Positions 58,162 through 64,000 of a DNA stretch of 64,000 bases are shown piece after piece. The position numbers were made by a program, and so were the translations under genes. Numbering within the stretch: position 1 is the first letter of the stretch; every line of letters starts with the position of its first letter. The notes below the pieces were generated by a model. The model was given only the letters and a program-made list of their open reading frames with translations. It was not told the DNA's origin and did no database searches. This DNA is from Diphasiastrum complanatum (Eukaryota > Streptophyta > Lycopodiopsida > Lycopodiales > Lycopodiaceae): the NCBI GenBank assembly GCA_029204225.1, contig CM055095.1, forward strand, positions 49,796,841-49,860,840, written 5' to 3'.

Positions 58162-59663
58162 GAACCTTGCAGCTTTGCACGTTTAATCCAATTGCCTTTC
58201 TTTGCTTGGCAAAGAGTGGCTTGTCGAGCGGCTTCGTGAGTAGATCTGCAATCATGTCTTCTGATTTTATGTACTGGACCTGGAGCTCTCCTTTCAAGAT
58301 TAAATCTCGAATGTGATGGTACTTTAGAGGTATGTGTTTTGTCTTTGAATGGAAGACAGGATCCTGGGACAGATAAATGGCACTCTGAGAGTCCATCATC
58401 ATCGTGCATGGCCCTTCTTGTGGTATCCCGATTGCTTCCAGCATCATCTACAGCCACACTACCTCGTTCGCCATCTTTGAAGCTGCGACGTATTCAGCTT
58501 CGCCAGAGGATTGAGCTACCAAGGTTTGCTTTTTGCATATCCAGCTGATTGCAGCTCCGCACGCTATGGTACATCCTCCAGTTATGGACTTGCTGTCATC
58601 TTTGCAGCTCGCCCAACTTGCATCACTGTAGTGGTGTAGCTCGAATCCTTTTCTTTTGTTTTCAGCTCTGTAGGTTAATCCCATATTCTGGGTACCCTTC
58701 AGATACTGTAGGATTCGTTTTGCCATCTTCCAATGTATCATGCCAAGATTGGAAGAGAATTGGCTTAAGGCGTAAACAGAGAAAGCTAGATCAAGTCTGG
58801 TACAAATTGTGAGGTACATCAGACTACCGATTAGGTTTTGGTAGGGTACACCTACCATCTTCTGTTCTTCCTCTTCCGTTTTTTGGCAATCCTACTTTGT
58901 CAACTTGGCTCCAGGTATCATTGGTGTGGCCTTTTCTTTGCAGTCCATGTGATACTGCTTGAGCACCTTTCTGGCGTACTCTGACTGACTCAAGTGCATT
59001 TCACCCTTTGTTTGACTTCTTCTGATCTCCAGCCCGAGGCATTTTGTTGCTTCTCCTAGATCTGAAATCTGACTTTTTCGTGTCTTTGATCAGCGTCAAG
59101 GAATTTCCTATCATCGGGGAATCATCCACGAAAATAGTCAGTATCACAAAATCTTTTCCTACTCTTTTTATGTAGACATTACAATCCGGTTGTGTAGGAT
59201 TGAAGTCTAGAGACTTCAGAAGACTATCGAGCTTCTTATACCAAGCTCGTGATGCCTGTTTTAGACCATAGATGCATCTCTGCAACCGACAGACATATTG
59301 TTGATTGTCGGGGTCTTCAAATCCTTCAGGCTGCTTCATGAAGATTTCCTCCTCTAGATCACCGTGGAGAAAGGCTGTTTTCACATCAATCTGGTGAATT
59401 TCCAGATTGTGCTGTGTGGCGTATGCAAGGAGTAGTCGTATGCTTGTCATCTTGACCATCGGCGAATATGTGTCGAAATAATCAACACCATAGTTTTGTG
59501 TGTAGCCCTTCGCAACAAGCCTTGCCTTGTAACGGCCAATGGTGCCATCTGATTTCATCTTCTTCTTGTATACCCACTTGCAGTCGACTATCTTTATGTT
59601 TTCTGGCAGTGGCTCTAATGTCCATGCCTCGTTTCGCCTGATCGACTCGATCTCCTCTGACAT
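58162..59663 (-). pseudogene. Copia K reverse transcriptase and RNase H
   Basis: RT: MSEEIESIRRNEAWTLEPLP, HQIDVKTAFLHGDLEE, YGLKQASRAWYKKLD and catalytic FVDD (about 59,135) in one 220-codon frame, better kept than in D or F. A break near 59,060 is followed by RNase H: IGSLMYLTICTRLDLAF, YSDASWASCKDD, AQSSGEAEYVAAS, then DSQSAIYLSQDP and ADLLTKPLDKPLF. One stop lies between the RNase H halves (58,448). Confidence 0.9.
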
Positions 59664-61000
59664 TGCCTGCTTCCAGAATTCTCCCTCTGGACTCTAGACA
59701 GCTTCTTGATATGTTGTTGGCTCTTCAATGAAGCTACAGTACTTGAATTGCGTGTCTTCGCTCCACTGAAGATTGTCAGAGTAACGGTCTGGAGCTCTTC
59801 TTTGTCTTGTTGATCTTCTAGGTTCGTTTCGTCGCTGCTCGAATCTCCCTCTTGAATAGGCAGCAGTGTGAAGATCTCATGGCCTCTTTCATCTTTTAGT
59901 CCAGGGAATGTGGACTCATCGAACTTCACATCTCTGCTCGAAACAAACTTTTTCGTGCTTGGATCGTAGAGTCTGTACACTTGTGATCTGTTCGAGTACC
60001 CGACCATGATCGTTTGCTCTGATTTGTCATCGAGCTTGCTTCTTTTTTCTTTTGGAATGTGCTTATACGCTGCACATTCGAACACACGTACGTATGATAG
60101 ATCAGGCTTTCTACCTGTCCACATTTCGTACGGCGTCTTATCTTCCAGCGCTGTCCTTGTGGATCTGTTCTACAGGGTGTACTGTTGCAACTATTGCCTC
60201 AGTCCAGAATTGACTTGGCAATTGAGCCTGTGCCATCATGCATCTGGCTCTTTCGACTAGCGTTCTGTTTCTTCTTTCTACGACACCATTATATTCTGGT
60301 GTGTATGCAGGAGTGAACTGGTGTTCGATCCCCTGTTCTTGGCAAAATTTTGAAAATTCTTTGCTTTTGTATTCACCTCCATTGTCAGATCCGAGGATCT
60401 GTATCTTCTTTGAGGTGTGTCGCTCTGCAAATGCCACGAACTTCTTGAAGGAATCAAACACTTCAGATTTCTTCTTTAGGTAGTAGATCGTGGTCATCCG
60501 GCTGTAATCATCTATGAACATAAGAAAATACCTCGAACCTGAGAGCGAATCCATCTTCATCGGTCCACAGACATCTGAGTGGACGAGCTCAAGGACTTCC
60601 TTGGCTCTTCTTCCCTCATGTGTGAATGGATTCCGATGTTGTTTGCCTTTTTGACAAGCTTCGCAAAACTCAATTTTGGGCCTTGATATCTTGAGACCTG
60701 TGACTATGTCTTTCTTGCACATGTCATACAAGCTCCGCATGTTCAGATGATACATTCTCCTGCCAGAGCTGACCTTCATTTCCTGATGCATTTAATATGC
60801 TATCAGAATTGGTGATTATCTTGGCCTGGTAGAGTTTTCCTTCTCTGCATCCGACCGTCAACAATTTGTTTGTATTTTTCTTGATCATGCGGCATGTGTT
60901 GCCGTCGAACAAAACTCGAATTGCAAGATCTGCCATCTTGGATACTAATAGCAGATCTTTTCTAGTGAAGGCACGTAGAGTGCTCCTGGCAGCTCTGCTT
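59664..61000 (-). pseudogene. Copia K integrase and linker
   Basis: LYHLNMRSLYDM ... CEACQKGKQH, FIDDYSRMTT, GSDNGGEY and GVVERRNRT give an integrase with its DDE residues (60,791-60,138). The linker RVFECAAYKHIPKEKRSKLD to FSGAKTRN follows (60,124-59,615), overlapping RT in another frame. ADLAIRVLFDGNTCRM lies upstream at 60,936. Confidence 0.88.
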
Positions 61001-61925
61001 GCCCTGACAGTGTTTGCAGCTGTAGAGTGCCGATGCCTTTGACATCGTGTCTGCTCCCATCACCTAGAATTACTGCTCTGTTGTTCTCTGAAGTCGATCA
61101 AGATTTTCTTGTTGCAGGTGATGTGTGATGTTGCTCCTGAATCAATGACATCGTAGTCGTGTTCAGTGTAGCTCGTTGAAGCTTCATCGAGTATTGTGAA
61201 GGCTTCATCACCTCTATCTGCATCCTTGGATGACTCTGCAACATTTGCCTTTTCAGCTTTGTCCTTGGGTATTGCTGGATTGAACCAACATTTGTTGGCT
61301 GTATTTTTCTTCTTTCCTTTCGTGAAGAGAGCTTTCTCCTGATCACTGCTTCCCTCTCCTTCGTCCCTCATCAGTCTCTCATCAGCGACAAGACTGACTA
61401 CTTTGTCGAATGTCATATCTGGTAGACTCAGTATGAGCATTCTCAAAGGCTGATAGGACGTAGGTAGAGATTTCATGAAGTACATCAGCTGCTATGGTGC
61501 TGAGACCTAGTGCTCCTGTCCTGATGCAGCGAGTTGAGCGAAGATCGTTCTGATCTTCTCAACGTGCTGATCTAACTGGTTGCCATCCCATCGTATGGAT
61601 TGCAGCTGATTGTGAAGGTGCATGACTGAAGCTGCAGTCCTCACTTCATACTTCTGTTTTAATCTTTCCCACGCTGCATGGCTGCTTTCGTAGTCTTCAA
61701 TCTGCATGAGTAGATCTTCATTTATGGACGAAACGATGATCGCCATTGCACGCTCGTCCTTTCTGATCCATTCAGCTCTCCTCGGGTCTCTCTCTGGAGG
61801 CTGCACCTCTGAGAGTTCAGTCACCGACCAGATGCCTTCGCCCTTCAGAAGTGTTTTGATCTTGAATTTCCAGATTCTGTACTTTGCGACATCAAGACTA
61901 ACTGCTACTCTTGTCTGGTAGCCAT
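61001..61925 (-). pseudogene. Copia K gag and protease, zinc knuckles deleted
   Basis: The ATG near 61,925 starts a damaged copy of MATxxQTRV, with YRIWKFKIK in another frame. The frame from 61,824 gives the gag helix region (TELSEVQPPERDPRRAEW). After GKKKN the sequence jumps to TANKCWFNPAIPKD and then KAEKANV. Both CX2C halves of the two zinc knuckles are therefore removed by deletions. The protease keeps VIDSGATSHITCN (about 61,140). Confidence 0.85.
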
Positions 61926-61977
61926 ATTGTGTTGACTAGATAATCATTGCTTAGATATCAGCAGTGATAACTTGGAA

Positions 61978-61989
61978 GCTCTGATACCA
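61978..61989 (-). other. Primer-binding site of copia K
   Basis: The minus strand reads TGGTATCAGAGC next to the LTR end CGCGACA. Confidence 0.92.
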
Positions 61990-62468
61990 TGTCGCGAAAC
62001 TGGTTTCGTTTCATTGTTGCGAACGATTTTGTTTCTTTGAATTTTCTTTTGTGCAAAAGCTTCACAGGAACCTAGACACGCGACTACACATCACAAAACA
62101 GATTCCATTCTAGCAATCAAGGAGATGCACAAAAATAGAGCAATCAATTATCAGTTTGATTTTTAGAGCAAGATCGTCAGTGTCTCGCTCGTTGGCGGCC
62201 TGATGCTCTAATTGTATGTTTTGATCCAGAAATATGGTTCTTATCTCCACTGCGTGGAGTTTACAAGATAGCTAAACAAAGAATTACAAGAGTAGTTAAC
62301 ACTAATCAACTAATCAGTTACTCTCCGTCGTTGCTACCCGTTTCAGCTGGGCGTGAAGTCTAAGACTCCAAGCACGTTGAGCTGCCAGCTGACAACGCGA
62401 AAGATTCATCTTCGTTTCTTTCGTTTCCTTTCATTTCCTTCGTTTCTTTCGTGTCTTTTCGTTTTGCG
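61990..62468 (-). repeat. 5' LTR of copia K, 5' end truncated
   Basis: The minus strand begins about CGCAAAACGAAAAGAC at 62,468 and ends CGCGACA at 61,990. Compared with F it lacks the TGTCAGAAATGG start. The break point is close to that in the D 5' LTR. Confidence 0.82.
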
Positions 62469-62580
62469 TCAAGACCAAGTACCACGCCGAGTGTCCTGAC
62501 TGTGTTAAAAAACACAGTTTCAAAGACTGTCCAAAACAACCAAGTAAGATCTTACCTGCTCGCCACGTCAGTTATGAATA
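62469..62580 (+). pseudogene. Gypsy C/E-type gag zinc-knuckle scrap
   Basis: KTKYHAECPDCVKKHSFKDC followed by PKQP has the CX2CX3HX4C spacing and the Lys/Asp-Cys-Pro ending of the fourth knuckle in gypsy C (CRDCGYGHCYKDCPARP). It directly abuts the broken copia K LTR. Confidence 0.6.
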
Positions 62581-64000
62581 TCGATAGGATCCTCACAACA
62601 ACACAACACGAGCACCATAGCACCCAACTGCTCAACCTTCCGCTCACTTGAAAAGTTTCTTGCAAACTTCTACATTACCACACAATCACATGTTGATAAG
62701 ATTTCCAATGTGCCAATACGCAATAAATCTAGGAATCGGAAATCTAGATAGAGATTCGGTTCTGAATCTCTTGCTCAAAGTGGTACTCAGAACATACTAC
62801 CTCAACCATAACTACATCTCAAGCTATATCTTACAACATCTACTATCAACGATGGTAGATTCAGTGTCACTATTCCTACCTTGTTATTGATCTTTCATTA
62901 CTCTAAAAGATCCCCACTGGAGCAGTTACACTGCCAGCAACAACATTAGCAAAAGGCTAAAGAAGGCAGATAACTCAATCAGAAGAAGTACCCCAGTCAC
63001 GACGAAGATCCTTCAGAAAGGAAAACACAAGCATTGGGAAATCAGTCTCCTTCAACCGGCCTCTTGCCATACTTCTGCGCCCATTCTCATGCCTATCGTT
63101 CACACCATCTACCGATGTCACCACCTCCACCCTACCTTCCATCTGTTTGTTTATCATCAGTTCACTGTTCTTCTGAGAAATCCCCAGTTTTTTATAGTCT
63201 TACCGAAGCAGCTGATAGATCATTGTAAAATGTCCTGTAGAGACCAACCACAACCTACAATGGTTGATCAGCCAAACGAAGATCTAAGAAGCAAGTGAAG
63301 CAGCTAGAAGAAATAAAGAGGAAGATCCAAGAAGCTGAGGAGGAAAGGACAAAACTTAAGCAACAGGTGAGTCAGATCGATCTTGATCAAAAGAAACTCT
63401 CTGGAGCAATGATAGTTGAATCCCTTCTTATGAAGCCCAAAGAGATCCAAAAGTAATGGATCAAAAGAAAGCACTGTAGAAAATGAAAGATGAAGACAAC
63501 CGTGAACCTGCAAAATAAAGCGAGTTCCTCACCCAACAAGTGGTGGTCAAAGCTAGACATTGCAAGGGTCCAAGGCTGCAACTGGAGAACTATCAGTTCC
63601 TTCACCCTTCCACTAGGCCTTCATCATGTTTCCTTGCCATCACCAACCATTCGTCCAATCTGTTTCTACCACCACTGTGTGAATGAGTCCATTTCCTTGA
63701 AGACTGATAACCAAGATTTGTGCTACCTATCAGGAAAGAGCATCGACAAGATTGGAACTTCAACCGAGAAAAGAATTGCGGAAACACCCAGAAGCAATAT
63801 GGAGGATAAAGACCTCTCAGAAGTTAGAATCTGCCTAGAAACTAGAAGTGAAATCATCCATGACAGATGGAACGAAAGAAAGAGACACGAGGAAAGCACT
63901 CGAGCATGCAAGTTGTGAAGCTGCCGGGAGCTCTGCAAATTTTGAAAATGTCAACCACCTATAGCAATAAGACATTCTGATCAAATTGCGGCAAATTGCA
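62581..64000. other. Unrecognised; possible decayed gag-like sequence on the plus strand
   Basis: Several plus-strand stretches look like former protein: a Pro/His/Tyr-rich part (63,034-63,228), a Lys/Glu/Gln-rich coiled coil (SKKQVKQLEEIKRKIQEAEE, about 63,286-63,410), and an open frame 63,490-63,918 with KDLSEVRICLETRSEIIHDR. They fall in changing frames. By position after the zinc knuckle they may belong to the same gypsy. I cannot name a domain. Confidence 0.35.

Larger units (their letters stand above)
57560..62468 (-). mobile_element. Copia K, same family as D and F, both outer ends lost
   Basis: A minus-strand copia with 3' LTR (57,560-58,152), internal region (58,153-61,977), primer-binding site (61,978-61,989) and 5' LTR (61,990-62,468). 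The 5' LTR lacks its first about 150 bases, and the 3' LTR lacks its last about 170, so target duplications cannot be seen. The 5' LTR also lacks about 85 internal bases present in the 3' copy. It lies between a LINE 5' end and a gypsy zinc-knuckle scrap. Confidence 0.88.

Overview
This is nuclear DNA of a land plant with a large, retrotransposon-dense genome. The evidence is Ty1/copia and Ty3/gypsy elements primed by plant initiator-Met tRNA (TGGTATCAGAGC at four sites), LINE remnants, and one host gene with introns whose exons read as the plant nuclear cap-binding protein CBP80/ABH1. The introns are long and the protein looks divergent from angiosperm CBP80. A non-angiosperm such as a fern is possible, but that is inference. 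I saw no bacterial genes, CRISPR arrays, tRNA or rRNA genes.

Layout. 0.7-2.6 kb: the 5' half of copia 'A' on the minus strand with a strip of gypsy gag beside it. 4.6-6.3 kb: 3' end of copia 'B' (minus). 6.3-12.9 kb: decayed gypsy 'C' (plus), gag to integrase. 12.9-18.2 kb: copia 'D' (plus). 18.2-19.4 kb: the 3' half of copia 'A' (plus). 19.4-20.8 kb: internally deleted gypsy 'E', with complete copia 'F' (20,796-26,475, target duplication ATCTT) inserted in its 3' region. 26.5-30.7 kb: gypsy LTR-like region and a long gag-like ORF remnant. 30.7-35.4 kb: LTR-like sequence, one unrecognised exon-like ORF (32.4-32.8 kb) and copia 'M' scraps. 35,471-36,841: copia 'L', a 1.4-kb internally deleted element with target duplication ATAAC. 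37.7-38.3 kb: LINE reverse-transcriptase fragment. 39,394-44,638 (minus): eight C-terminal exons of CBP80/ABH1. 46.3-54.4 kb: outer gypsy 'J' carrying an inserted chromovirus 'H' (47,236-53,770, target duplication GGGGG). 54.7-55.4 kb: another chromodomain tail. 55.5-57.5 kb (minus): 5' part of a LINE. 57.6-62.5 kb (minus): copia 'K', same family as D and F. 62.5-64 kb: a gypsy-type zinc knuckle and unrecognised sequence.

All transposon coding regions seen carry stops, frameshifts or deletions. None looks able to encode a full set of proteins, though F and H are structurally complete.

The most informative structure is copia A. Its two 1.03-kb LTRs lie 16 kb apart in opposite orientation, yet each outer end carries ACCAC, and the outer flanks rejoin as one gypsy gag reading. 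This points to an inversion (or an assembly error) between about 0.7 and 12.9 kb. Other notable points are nine tandem units in the untranslated leader of H, unusual AG...CT LTR ends in H, a four-knuckle gag in gypsy C, and loss of the N-terminal half of CBP80 from view. I found no clear new biological system; the unusual features are in retroelement architecture.
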